Source of the DNA: Clostridium manihotivorum
GTDB lineage: Bacteria > Bacillota > Clostridia > Clostridiales > Clostridiaceae
Reading direction: 5' to 3'
Length of the DNA stretch: 64,000 nucleotides
NCBI RefSeq assembly: GCF_004015185.1
Contig: NZ_CP025746.1
Coordinates: 3,365,776 to 3,429,775, forward strand
Made by a program: the position numbers and the translations under genes. The first letter of the stretch is position 1. Every line of letters begins with the position of its first letter. This document shows, piece by piece, positions 37,935-46,357 of this stretch. The notes under the pieces are model-generated. The model saw only the letters and a program-made list of their open reading frames with translations. It had not been told where the DNA came from and ran no database searches.

Positions 37935-39071
37935 ATGACTAATAATGACAGCATTTTAATAATTTCCGATTATTTTAGAAACATAGATTATGAACATACT
38001 ATAGATTTTTACTCTCATAAAACTATAAATTGTAGTGAAATTGAAACAACCCTTTTGGATGATTATTCTATGATTTTATTAGATCTAAAGGATACAGAAG
38101 ATACCATAAATTATGCAAATAAAATAAGAAATATAGTGCCTAGTATGCCATTATTACTGCTCAGCACCCTAGATGAAGCAAAAGATTTTACATACTTTAG
38201 AAACATTGAAGGTTATGGCCAAATAAGATCTTTAAACTATCGTGCCAGTGACTCAGATGAAATATTAGAATATATTCAAAGCCTGTTACACCCTGAGTAT
38301 CCTAGTGAAAAAACTGATATAGCCATAGTTCTTCCAGTATACAACGAAGCTAGCAGATTCAATAATGTATATGAATTTGTGAAGAAGTTAAAGGTTTTAC
38401 TTGAGGAAGGCTTTATAAACGCATCACTATACTTTATTAATGATGGAAGCAAGGATAACACAGAAGATTTGGTAAAGAAACTTATAGACAATGATCTTCT
38501 AGAAACAAATTACATCAAACAAAGAAGCACAATTTCTTCCCATGAGCTGAAAGTTAATACAAGAAAAGCAGGAACATATATTGAGGGAATAAAAAGTATA
38601 CGCTCTGAAATCCTTGTTTTTGTAGATGCTGATAACTCCTTTGAAATAGAAGATATAGCTAAGATGATAAATATTATTAAAGCCGGCTACTATGATATTA
38701 TAGTTGCTACAAAGGATATGACTGCAGAAAAAAGACCTCCTATAAGAAGGTTCGTAAGCTTTTTCAAACGCCTAATGACAAAACCGATGCTTCCAAAGGG
38801 GGTATATGACTCACAGACTGGACTTAAAGCGGTAAATTCAGTGGCTGCCCAATATATACTTCCCTATCTTCATGCAGAAACGGAACTTGCAATCGATTTG
38901 GAGCTTGTGTACTTGGCAAAGAGAATGAACTTTAGAGTACTTCAGCTTCCAGTTAGATGCATTGATATGGAAGGTTCTCACGTAGACATAGTAAGAGATT
39001 CTATTCATTTTGTAAAATCTATCTTTAAGATATATAAAAATCATCGAAATATCTCCTTAAGGAAAATCTAA
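37935..39071 (+). CDS. Receiver-like domain fused to an ALG5-type family 2 glycosyltransferase
   Basis: 378 residues. Residues 1-125 read like a response-regulator receiver: SILIISDYF strand, MILLDLKD with D50 at the phospho-acceptor place, LLLLST with the Ser/Thr; but only one of the two N-terminal acids is kept and the conserved Lys near 105 is not apparent. From about 130 a GT-A domain follows (IAIVLPVYNEASRF, INDGSKDNT, RKAGTYIEGI, VFVDADNS as the DxD, YDSQTGLKAV), closest to dolichyl/polyprenyl-phosphate sugar synthases. It would make a lipid-linked sugar donor. ATG at 37935 follows AAAGGAG. First gene of the plus operon. Confidence 0.82.
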   Translation: MTNNDSILIISDYFRNIDYEHTIDFYSHKTINCSEIETTLLDDYSMILLDLKDTEDTINYANKIRNIVPSMPLLLLSTLDEAKDFTYFRNIEGYGQIRSLNYRASDSDEILEYIQSLLHPEYPSEKTDIAIVLPVYNEASRFNNVYEFVKKLKVLLEEGFINASLYFINDGSKDNTEDLVKKLIDNDLLETNYIKQRSTISSHELKVNTRKAGTYIEGIKSIRSEILVFVDADNSFEIEDIAKMINIIKAGYYDIIVATKDMTAEKRPPIRRFVSFFKRLMTKPMLPKGVYDSQTGLKAVNSVAAQYILPYLHAETELAIDLELVYLAKRMNFRVLQLPVRCIDMEGSHVDIVRDSIHFVKSIFKIYKNHRNISLRKI

Positions 39072-39072
39072 T

Positions 39073-40296
39073 ATGTTACACATGGTGAGATTTATAAAAA
39101 AAAGACAGAATATTATTTTCCCCTTTTTAGATATAGCTTTAAACGTAGTGAATTATTTTTTTCAGTTATATTTGAGTTGGAACCTCTTACCACAGCAGTA
39201 TGGAACTATTAATTCCCTGCTTTCTTTTTCTGCAATATTATTTGTACTAGGTATTTCATTTCAAACCTTAACAGCTAAAAAGGTATCCTCAGGTCACTAC
39301 TCTGCTGATACTTTTAAAAGCATTTATTTATCAACATTATATTTTTTATTACCTATATTGTTAGGTACTTTAATTTTAGCTAAACCAATTGTGAGATTTC
39401 TTAGGAGTGACTATGTTTCCTTATTATTTTTAATAGTTATATTTGCCTTCAATTTATATTTGAGTATATTTAGAGGGATTTTTCAAGGAAACCATCAATA
39501 TTTACATTTAAATATAAGCTTCTATATAGAAACCTTCGTAAAACTTATAGCTATATTTTGGCTCTTTAGTTATAGAAAAAACGTACATATTGCCTTGATA
39601 TCCATATTGCTTGGAATGGTATTTTCTTTTTTTTACGGCTTTTTAACAAACTCAAAAATGAAAAAGTTTATATCCGTAGATCATTCAATAAAAACTTCTG
39701 TACGACAAATATTTAATCAATCGATATCCATTTATATAGCCAATTTCTTTATCTATTTTTTTACAAGTATAGATATGCTAATCATAAACTATTTTCTACC
39801 TCAGGTATCAGGAATATATGCTGTTATTCAGAAGTACAGCCAACTTATACTTGCTACATCCTTTAGTATAATAACCGTATTTATACCAACCTTTAGTGCA
39901 AACTATAATGACAAGATAAAATTAAGGAGTATCGTTAAAAAGGCATTTTTATTATTTGCCCTATTATCGTTAATAGCCCTTTTAGGCTATTACTTCATAC
40001 TCCCCTATACAGTTTCTATTTTTTTCAGCACCAAGTACGAAGAGGCTGCAAATTATTTATTTTTTAGCTGTATAGCTTATATCTTTTTAGTATCTTGTTT
40101 TTTAGCCATAAATGTTTTTATTGTTTTAGAGAAAAAGCGCTATCTTCTTTATTTATTAATAACATCAGTATTCATGCTGCTACTATTTTTATTGCATCAT
40201 GAAAGCATATTATCAATTATATTTATTCAGATTCTATGTTACCTTTTGATGTTTATATTTTTGATAGCGAGATTAACAAAAGAGTTAAAGGAGTAG
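39073..40296 (+). CDS. Polysaccharide flippase (Wzx/MOP superfamily)
   Basis: 407 residues with about 12 membrane segments and almost no large loops; the opening FPFLDIALNVVNYFFQLYLSWNLLPQQYGTINSLLSF fits the oligosaccharide flippase family (Polysacc_synt). It should move lipid-linked glycans across the membrane. The gene starts one base after the GT2 stop, with AAGGA upstream, and its end is overlapped only by the ribosome region of the next gene, so the operon is tight. An ATG three codons later is also possible. Confidence 0.85.
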   Translation: MLHMVRFIKKRQNIIFPFLDIALNVVNYFFQLYLSWNLLPQQYGTINSLLSFSAILFVLGISFQTLTAKKVSSGHYSADTFKSIYLSTLYFLLPILLGTLILAKPIVRFLRSDYVSLLFLIVIFAFNLYLSIFRGIFQGNHQYLHLNISFYIETFVKLIAIFWLFSYRKNVHIALISILLGMVFSFFYGFLTNSKMKKFISVDHSIKTSVRQIFNQSISIYIANFFIYFFTSIDMLIINYFLPQVSGIYAVIQKYSQLILATSFSIITVFIPTFSANYNDKIKLRSIVKKAFLLFALLSLIALLGYYFILPYTVSIFFSTKYEEAANYLFFSCIAYIFLVSCFLAINVFIVLEKKRYLLYLLITSVFMLLLFLLHHESILSIIFIQILCYLLMFIFLIARLTKELKE

Positions 40297-40301
40297 ATTG
40301 T

Positions 40302-41465
40302 ATGTATACGGAGCCCGATTCATCAATGATTACTATATTATTTCTATCTTGGAGAGATATAAATGCACCTAAAAAAGGTGGTGCAGAGGTTTATACTCAT
40401 GAAATGCTTAAGCGTATCGATCATTCTAAATATAGAATAATTCACTTTTCACCTATGTTCGAAGGAGCAAAAGAAGAGGAAATCATAGATAACATATTAT
40501 ATCTAAGAAAAGGTAATGAACTCACTAGTATACTTGAAGCTATTAAGTTTTATAGACTGAATAGAAGCACCATAGATTTTGTAGTGGATCAGTGCAATAC
40601 TCATAGATTTTTCACTAGATTCTGGGTTGAAGATAAGAAGAGAATCTTCTTTATCCATCAACTTACAAGAGAAATCTGGCACATAAATACTAAGTTTCCA
40701 CTAAATATTGCTGGTTATCATACTGAGGATGCTCTTTTAAGATTATCCAAAAACGACTACACCATAACCGTATCACAATCCACTAAAAATGATCTTATTG
40801 ATGTAGGCTTTAACCCTAATAAAGTGTATATATTACCTGAAGGAATTGAGTTTGAACATGTAAAAAAAGAAGATTTTTTAGCTAAGGAGACTGTGCCTAC
40901 CTTCATATATGTAGGAAGATTTGCGAAATATAAAGGAATTGATGACTCTATAAAAGCCTTTGCGCTTTTAAAAACCATTTATTCCTCAGCCAAGTTGTGG
41001 ATTGTTGGTAAGAAAAACGAAAACTATATAGCTGAAAGACTAAAGCCTATCTTGGATAGAGAAAAACTTTCCTATGGAGATGAGGGAGAGAATAAGGATG
41101 TTACTTTCTTTGGCTTTGTAAGTGCAGAAAAAAAATTAGAACTTATGAGTCGCTCACATGCCCTGTTGTTTCCATCTCAAAGAGAAGGTTGGGGACTGAT
41201 TGTAACGGAAGCTGCTGCAGTAGGTACTCCAAGTATAACTTATAACTCTCCAGGTATAGTAGATGCTGTTGACTTTGGAAAGGCAGGATATCTCTGTGAA
41301 AAAAACAATGTGCTGTCTTTAGCTGAATTTATGGAGAGAGTTATTATAAATAAAGATGAGTATGAACAGTATAGAAATAGAGCTTATGAGTTTTCACTAA
41401 AATTTCATTGGAGAAATACAGCAAAAGCTTTTGAGGACTTTATGGAAGTAGTAAGGAAGGGATGA
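40302..41465 (+). CDS. Family 4 glycosyltransferase (GT-B)
   Basis: 387 residues. The N-terminal half has SWRDINAPKKGGAEVYTHEML, the GGAE loop of GT4 enzymes; the C-terminal half has FIYVGRFAKYKGIDDSIKAF and PSQREGWGLIVTEAAAVGTPSI, the EX7E donor-binding motif. It transfers a sugar from a nucleotide donor to a growing glycan in the cytoplasm. ATG at 40302 is chosen behind AAAGGAG; longer frames would overlap the flippase. It ends 4 bases before the next gene. Confidence 0.9.
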   Translation: MYTEPDSSMITILFLSWRDINAPKKGGAEVYTHEMLKRIDHSKYRIIHFSPMFEGAKEEEIIDNILYLRKGNELTSILEAIKFYRLNRSTIDFVVDQCNTHRFFTRFWVEDKKRIFFIHQLTREIWHINTKFPLNIAGYHTEDALLRLSKNDYTITVSQSTKNDLIDVGFNPNKVYILPEGIEFEHVKKEDFLAKETVPTFIYVGRFAKYKGIDDSIKAFALLKTIYSSAKLWIVGKKNENYIAERLKPILDREKLSYGDEGENKDVTFFGFVSAEKKLELMSRSHALLFPSQREGWGLIVTEAAAVGTPSITYNSPGIVDAVDFGKAGYLCEKNNVLSLAEFMERVIINKDEYEQYRNRAYEFSLKFHWRNTAKAFEDFMEVVRKG

Positions 41466-41469
41466 AAGT

Positions 41470-42354
41470 ATGAATGAAAAGGTCAGCATTATATTTTCAA
41501 CCTACAATAGTTCAGAATATGTCCAGTCCTGTCTAAAAAGTTGTTTGGAACAGGATTATGATAATTTTGATGTAATAGTCTCTGACGACGGTTCAACTGA
41601 TAATACTATAGAAGTATTAAATAAAACCGCTTCGGTTTATGACAACTTTTATCTAATCCCACTGCCTCATGGAGAGAGAGGTATTGCTAGAGCTAAAGCA
41701 ATCGAAAAAGCTAAGAAGCTAGGTACTAAATTTCTATTTATTATAGATTCTGATATGGTTTTAAAGGAGCATTTACTCAAAGAAGTTATAACATATTTTA
41801 GCGATCATCCAGAGGTAGGAGCACTTGTTATCCCTGAAATAGCCTATTCTGACTACAATAACTTTTACTCTAAGGTAAAGGTATTTGAAAGAAATACAAT
41901 AAATAATGCAGGAGAGAACTTAGGAAAAAACTCAATTGAAGCAGCTAGGTTTTGGAGAATAGATGCTTACAATAGCACTGGTGGAATAAACATAAATCAG
42001 ATAGCCTTTGAGGAAACACAGCCTACTATAAGGTTTATTGAAAAAGGTGGTTTAATTAAAAGAGCTCAGTTTACTGGAATGTATCATAATGAAAAGCATG
42101 TAACCTTGAAAAATATAATCGCCAAAAAAAGATATTATTTTTCTGTTATGGATAAGACTCTATCGACTGAAGAAGGTGGCTTTCTTAAAGCACTTCAAAG
42201 ATGGTATTTTTTTAGACCTGTATTATATAGAAAGGATAATCTCAAGAGATATATAAAGCACCCTTTACTAACTATAGGGATGTTTTATATGTATCTTTGT
42301 TTAAGCATAATAGGCGTTTATGAAATCCTTTGTTCAAAGTTTAAGAAGAAATGA
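41470..42354 (+). CDS. Family 2 glycosyltransferase
   Basis: 294 residues. GT-A signatures: VSIIFSTYNSSEYVQSCLKSCLEQDYDNFDVIVSDDGSTDNT and the DxD in LFIIDSDMVLKE; the tail after residue 265 has one hydrophobic segment that may hold it to the membrane. It adds a sugar to the cluster's glycan; donor and acceptor unknown. GGAAGG lies before ATG. It is the last gene of the plus operon, followed by a strong hairpin. Confidence 0.9.
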   Translation: MNEKVSIIFSTYNSSEYVQSCLKSCLEQDYDNFDVIVSDDGSTDNTIEVLNKTASVYDNFYLIPLPHGERGIARAKAIEKAKKLGTKFLFIIDSDMVLKEHLLKEVITYFSDHPEVGALVIPEIAYSDYNNFYSKVKVFERNTINNAGENLGKNSIEAARFWRIDAYNSTGGININQIAFEETQPTIRFIEKGGLIKRAQFTGMYHNEKHVTLKNIIAKKRYYFSVMDKTLSTEEGGFLKALQRWYFFRPVLYRKDNLKRYIKHPLLTIGMFYMYLCLSIIGVYEILCSKFKKK

Positions 42355-42402
42355 TTATTTGCTATCAGTTTAATTTCAATATTGTCATTAAATATATCCT
42401 AA

Positions 42403-42459
42403 AATAAAATCCATGGGTAAAAAAGCAGATCAACTTTTTCTTTATCCATGGATTTTATT
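42403..42459. terminator. Terminator hairpin between convergent operons
   Basis: AATAAAATCCATGG pairs with CCATGGATTTTATT, followed by T-rich sequence, between the GT2 gene and the response regulator. Confidence 0.75.
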
Positions 42460-42553
42460 AATTCAATTTATAAATCTATATTTGGTAAAGGGTTGGTGAC
42501 GCTATCATTGCTATGTTTAGCTAAAAACTATAATTTTCATAAAGCAAAACTAG

Positions 42554-43138
42554 TTATTTTCTTAGAATCAATAATTTGTAGCTATCACCTATTAGAATTT
42601 CTTTTTCTATGTTATTCTCTTCTAATTTTCTTATATTTTCACTATAGGCTTCATCATTATTTTCTATAAAAATATAAGGATTAGGCAAAAATCTTAATAG
42701 TTGTAAAAAGTCTTCTTTTTTTATATTAAAGTTATCAGAAGCTGATGTGTTTTTAGACTTAAGATAATCAGAATAATCAGAGGCTTCCTTTATTATTTTC
42801 TTAGCATCTTCATCTACCTTCCAAGGTTTGGTTATATACTTAAAGATATCCCCACTATTTATGGCTTCTATTATAGAAGGAATCTGAGAAAAACCAGAAA
42901 GTACTATTCTAACTATTTCAGGATATTGAGTTTTTACAATCTTCAATACCTCAAGCCCACTCATCCCAGGCATCCTTAGGTCAGTTACTAAAATATCTAT
43001 GCTATTGTGCTTTAACAATTCAATTGCTTGAGGACCGCCATTTGCAAAATACAAGTTATAATCTTCTTCTTGAAACATCCTTTTAAGCAGAAGTAATATT
43101 TCATCTTGGTCGTCTACAAATAAAATGGATTTTTTCAT
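42554..43138 (-). CDS. Response regulator, receiver plus short unknown C-terminal region
   Basis: 194 residues. The receiver has FVDDQDE, the phospho-Asp in ILVTDLRMPGMSGLEVL, Ser in IVLSGF and Lys in KYITKPWK; the DIFKYITKPW ending is typical of receivers in the RpfG/HD-GYP and hybrid-kinase group. After residue about 130 the remaining 65 residues (FLQLLRFLPNPYIFIENNDEAYSENIRKLEE) match no output domain I know. The Hpt gene lies 49 bases upstream on the same strand, so it is the likely phosphate donor. Confidence 0.85.
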   Translation of the reverse strand: MKKSILFVDDQDEILLLLKRMFQEEDYNLYFANGGPQAIELLKHNSIDILVTDLRMPGMSGLEVLKIVKTQYPEIVRIVLSGFSQIPSIIEAINSGDIFKYITKPWKVDEDAKKIIKEASDYSDYLKSKNTSASDNFNIKKEDFLQLLRFLPNPYIFIENNDEAYSENIRKLEENNIEKEILIGDSYKLLILRK

Positions 43139-43187
43139 AGTATATCACCTTCTTTATCCATGAACACATAATATATTTTTAGATGCA

Positions 43188-43502
43188 TCAATCTATATAT
43201 GTAACTTTTACAGATGCAAGATATTCTCTTAATGAGTTTATTATGGCTATTATTTCGGTACTATTCTCTCTAGCCGCAGCTGCCTCAAGCTCTTCGCCTA
43301 GTTTTGAAGCGAACTGAAAACCGTAACTTCCACCAGCTCCGTGAATAGAATGACCTATTAACCCTACAGTCTCAAAATCAGAAAATTCAACTGCGACCTC
43401 TAGCTTTTCCACATCTGATAATCTAGCATTTAAAAATATAGGTACAAGATCCCTGTATTTCTCTTTAACCTCAACTACTAAGTCCTTTTCTGTTATATTC
43501 AT
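43188..43502 (-). CDS. Histidine phosphotransfer (Hpt) protein
   Basis: 104 residues, a single Hpt four-helix bundle. GLIGHSIHGAGGSYGF contains the phospho-His (H51); the usual HxxKG is HxxHG here. Hpt proteins shuttle phosphate between receiver domains in phosphorelays. AGGAG precedes ATG. It is cotranscribed with the response regulator downstream. The kinase and stand-alone receiver at 29-32 kb are the nearest possible partners. Free Hpt genes are uncommon in Clostridium as far as I know. Confidence 0.85.
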   Translation of the reverse strand: MNITEKDLVVEVKEKYRDLVPIFLNARLSDVEKLEVAVEFSDFETVGLIGHSIHGAGGSYGFQFASKLGEELEAAAARENSTEIIAIINSLREYLASVKVTYID

Positions 43503-43683
43503 ATCCTTCTCCTGTTAATTAATAGTCTGGATCTTTTGTTATAAACATCATAAACTTAATTTTATAAGAATTAACGTAATTATATACTGTTAAATATGCT
43601 ACTAAATATATTATTACCAACAATATGGATACACTATTCAAATTATAGAAGCTAAATTATATTTCTAGATAATTTAGCTTCTA

Positions 43684-43712
43684 TAGGGAACCAACTTCAA
43701 CTATTAATTTAT
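43684..43712 (+). repeat. Dispersed intergenic repeat R1, copy 3
   Basis: Bases 43691-43712 are identical to the minus-strand copy at 863-842 over 22 bases. An ATGTATAACTT word follows 40 bases later, similar to ATGCATAACTT upstream of copy 2. Confidence 0.6.
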
Positions 43713-43752
43713 GCATGCTCGATAATTCCCAGACGCAGGTATTATGGAACAT

Positions 43753-43816
43753 GTATAACTTAAGTTTCGATATAGGAACACTATATAGGTTTAACGGCTC
43801 GAAGTTTAAGTTATAC
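43753..43816. repeat. Long imperfect inverted repeat
   Basis: GTATAACTTAAGTTTCGA and TCGAAGTTTAAGTTATAC form an 18-bp stem with two mismatches and a 28-base loop. No T tract follows. Confidence 0.6.
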
Positions 43817-43920
43817 TCACCGTTAAAGTCTTGCAAAATCTATTGTGAGTAAAGCTCATAACTTAAGGTTTTATCTTGTAACCCTTTAGATGATGTCTAA
43901 GGTGTTGTTCTATAATACTG

Positions 43921-45156
43921 TTATTTGAACTTCTTTAATACTAAGGTAGCGTTATGCCCACCAAACCCAAAGGAATTGGATAGTGCATAGTTAAAATCAA
44001 AATTCTTTCCTTCATTAGGAACATAATTCAAGTCACATTCAGGATCTTTTGTACTATAGTTTATTGTTGGAGGCACAAAGCCTTCCTGCAAAGCATATGC
44101 TGTTATAATGGCTTCAACAGCTCCAGTTGCTCCTAAAAGATGCCCTGTCATAGATTTTGTTGAACTTATCATGAGGTTATAAGAAGCATCTCCAAAAACG
44201 GTTTTTATTGCTGAAGTTTCACTTCTATCATTAGCTTTTGTAGAAGTACCATGAGCATTTATGTAGCCAATAGCTGAAATATCTACACTTGCATCTTCTA
44301 ACGCTCTCTTCATACATCTTGCGGCACCTTCTCCTCCTTCTGAAGGGGAAGTAATATGATAAGCATCATTGGTACATCCATATCCCACAACTTCGGCTAT
44401 TATATCTGCCTCTCTTTTCAAGGCATGTTCAAGTTCTTCTAAGATTACTATGCCAGCGCCTTCACCTAACACAAATCCATCTCTATTAAGATCAAAAGGT
44501 CTACTGGCACTTTTAGGATCTATGTTTGTTGTCATAGTTTTACTAGAAGAAAAACCTGCAAGAGTAAGACCTGTAATAGGTGCCTCAGCTCCACCAGCTA
44601 TCATAACATCAGCATCACTTCTTTGAATAGCTTTAAAGGCATCTCCTATAGAATTAGTGGAAGTAGCACAGGCTGTCACCGTACACTCATTAAAGCCTTT
44701 TGCTCCGTATTTTATAGCTACCAAGCCTGAGGCCATATTTGGTATCATCATAGGAACTAAGAATGGACTAACCCTACTAGGACCTTTTTCAAGAAATATA
44801 TTGTGCTGAGCTAAGGTAGTCTCTATTCCTCCAACCCCAGTTCCTATAATTACACCCATTCTTTCTTCATCAACTTTATCTAAGTTAAGCTTTGAGTTGT
44901 CCATTGCAATTTTTGTAGCAGCCAAAGCAAATTGAGAAAATCTATCAGTTCTTTTTACTTCCTTACGTTCTATAAAATCACCAGGTTCAAAGTTCTTTAT
45001 CTCAGCGGCTACCTTTGTTGGAATTTCTGAGACATCCACTCTTTCTATAAGACTTATTCCACTTTTGCCTATCTTAATATCTTGCCAAAACTCCTTTGCT
45101 CCAATCCCAACGGAAGACACTACTCCCATACCTGTTATCACTACTCTTCTACTCAT
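43921..45156 (-). CDS. fabF: 3-oxoacyl-[acyl-carrier-protein] synthase II
   Basis: 411 residues of the condensing-enzyme family. Catalytic Cys in TVTACATSTNSIGDAF, His in NAHGTSTKAND, Lys in SSTKSMTGHLLGATG and the second His in SFGFGGHNATLVL are all present, so it should elongate acyl-ACP with malonyl-ACP. ATG at 45156 follows GGAGG; the TTG at 45171 is the ribosome site itself. It stands alone, away from any fab cluster in this window, so it may be a second copy; that cannot be checked here. Confidence 0.92.
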   Translation of the reverse strand: MSRRVVITGMGVVSSVGIGAKEFWQDIKIGKSGISLIERVDVSEIPTKVAAEIKNFEPGDFIERKEVKRTDRFSQFALAATKIAMDNSKLNLDKVDEERMGVIIGTGVGGIETTLAQHNIFLEKGPSRVSPFLVPMMIPNMASGLVAIKYGAKGFNECTVTACATSTNSIGDAFKAIQRSDADVMIAGGAEAPITGLTLAGFSSSKTMTTNIDPKSASRPFDLNRDGFVLGEGAGIVILEELEHALKREADIIAEVVGYGCTNDAYHITSPSEGGEGAARCMKRALEDASVDISAIGYINAHGTSTKANDRSETSAIKTVFGDASYNLMISSTKSMTGHLLGATGAVEAIITAYALQEGFVPPTINYSTKDPECDLNYVPNEGKNFDFNYALSNSFGFGGHNATLVLKKFK

Positions 45157-45420
45157 ATAAGAAACCTCCAAATATCAAACTGTATTTACTTTTCAAAATA
45201 TAATAGATATAATAAATTTAATCTAATTAGCTGCCACTTAAATTCCAAATTCATTTTAAAGCATCTTACGGTAGAGAAAGTAAACTTTAAAATTGTCACA
45301 AATATTTAAGTGCCACTGTTTTGTTAATCACCTTTCAATATTATTGTAGTAAATGTATTTTTATAAAAATGAACAGATATTGCTTTTAATATTAAAACTA
45401 AAATGAAAAGGTGCAAAAAT

Positions 45421-46308
45421 ATGAAAGATTTAAAAGAAGCTATTGTTTCCGCAATAGCTTATATTGAACAGAATTTATATAATAAAATTTCCTTAGATGA
45501 TTTGTCAGAACATACTGGAGTTTCTAAGTACTATCTTCACAGGATTTTTAAATCTTTAACTGGTGAGTCTATTATCGAATATACTCAAGGTAGAAAATTA
45601 ACTTCAAGTATCAATGAACTTCTGAATACTGATATGAGAATAATAGATATTGCCTTAAATTATGGCTTTGATTATGAACAATCCTATATACGAGCTTTTA
45701 AGAAGTTTTTCGGACATACACCTTTAAAATTAAGATCTGACAATATGAGCTTAAGCTTAATCATAAAGGAAAAGATAAATACGAAGGATATTTTATCTGT
45801 TGAAAACTCAATAACCTACAATCCTCAGTTTGTATTTAAGCAAAAGTTTAACCTTATTGGTACTAAGCATAAAATATTGAGTAAATCTGGAGATAAAACC
45901 GCCAATGCCTTTGGTAGAGAATTTTTCTATAAACAAAGAAGCAAGATTACTAATATAACTAAAGAAAATGTGTACTTTGGATACACAGATTGGAGTGAAG
46001 ATCAAAATGGCATCATATACTACATGCCAAGCGCTGAGGTTAGTAGCTTAGAATCAATTCCTGAAGGTATGGTTGGAATATCTATACCTGCTCATAAATA
46101 CGTAGTTTTCAAGTTTGTTGGCTTTTTTAGTCCTGATAATATAAACGGAAGGCATGTTGGTCGACTTCTAGTTCAAATGTACTCCAGGTGGATTTTTAAA
46201 TCTGGGTATAAATTTGCCGATACCTTTAGGTTTGAATATATTGATAATTCTATGTCAAAAGATAATTACTGCGAGTTATATGTATATCAGCCAATTGAAG
46301 ATATATAA
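45421..46308 (+). CDS. AraC-family regulator with GyrI-like effector domain
   Basis: 295 residues. Two helix-turn-helix motifs fill residues 1-105 (ISLDDLSEHTGVSKYYLHRIFKSLTGESIIEYTQGRKL; RIIDIALNYGFDYEQSYIRAFKKFFGHTPLKLR). The rest is a GyrI/SOUL-type small-molecule binding domain (IPEGMVGISIPAHKYVVFKFVG, then EYIDNSMSKDNYCELYVYQPI). Such proteins often answer to drugs or other amphipathic ligands. ATG at 45421 follows AAAGGTG. It diverges from fabF and converges on the NarL-type system. Confidence 0.88.
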   Translation: MKDLKEAIVSAIAYIEQNLYNKISLDDLSEHTGVSKYYLHRIFKSLTGESIIEYTQGRKLTSSINELLNTDMRIIDIALNYGFDYEQSYIRAFKKFFGHTPLKLRSDNMSLSLIIKEKINTKDILSVENSITYNPQFVFKQKFNLIGTKHKILSKSGDKTANAFGREFFYKQRSKITNITKENVYFGYTDWSEDQNGIIYYMPSAEVSSLESIPEGMVGISIPAHKYVVFKFVGFFSPDNINGRHVGRLLVQMYSRWIFKSGYKFADTFRFEYIDNSMSKDNYCELYVYQPIEDI

Positions 46309-46357
46309 AGCTTCCCTGAAGGATAGAGATTAAGCCTATTCTTCAGGGAAGCTTTTA
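46308..46357. terminator. Bidirectional terminator
   Basis: AAGCTTCCCTGAAG at 46308-46321 pairs perfectly with 46341-46354. It overlaps the stop codon of the AraC gene and abuts that of the NarL-type gene. Confidence 0.85.

Larger units (their letters stand above)
43503..43920. other. Structured intergenic region with nested inverted repeats
   Basis: 418 bp without a gene but rich in structure: repeat R1 copy 3 at 43684-43712, arms 43753-43770 and 43799-43816 (16 of 18 complementary), and interleaved TTTAACGG (43790) with CCGTTAAA (43820) and ACTCAC with GTGAGT. The interleaving allows alternative folds. Confidence 0.55.
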
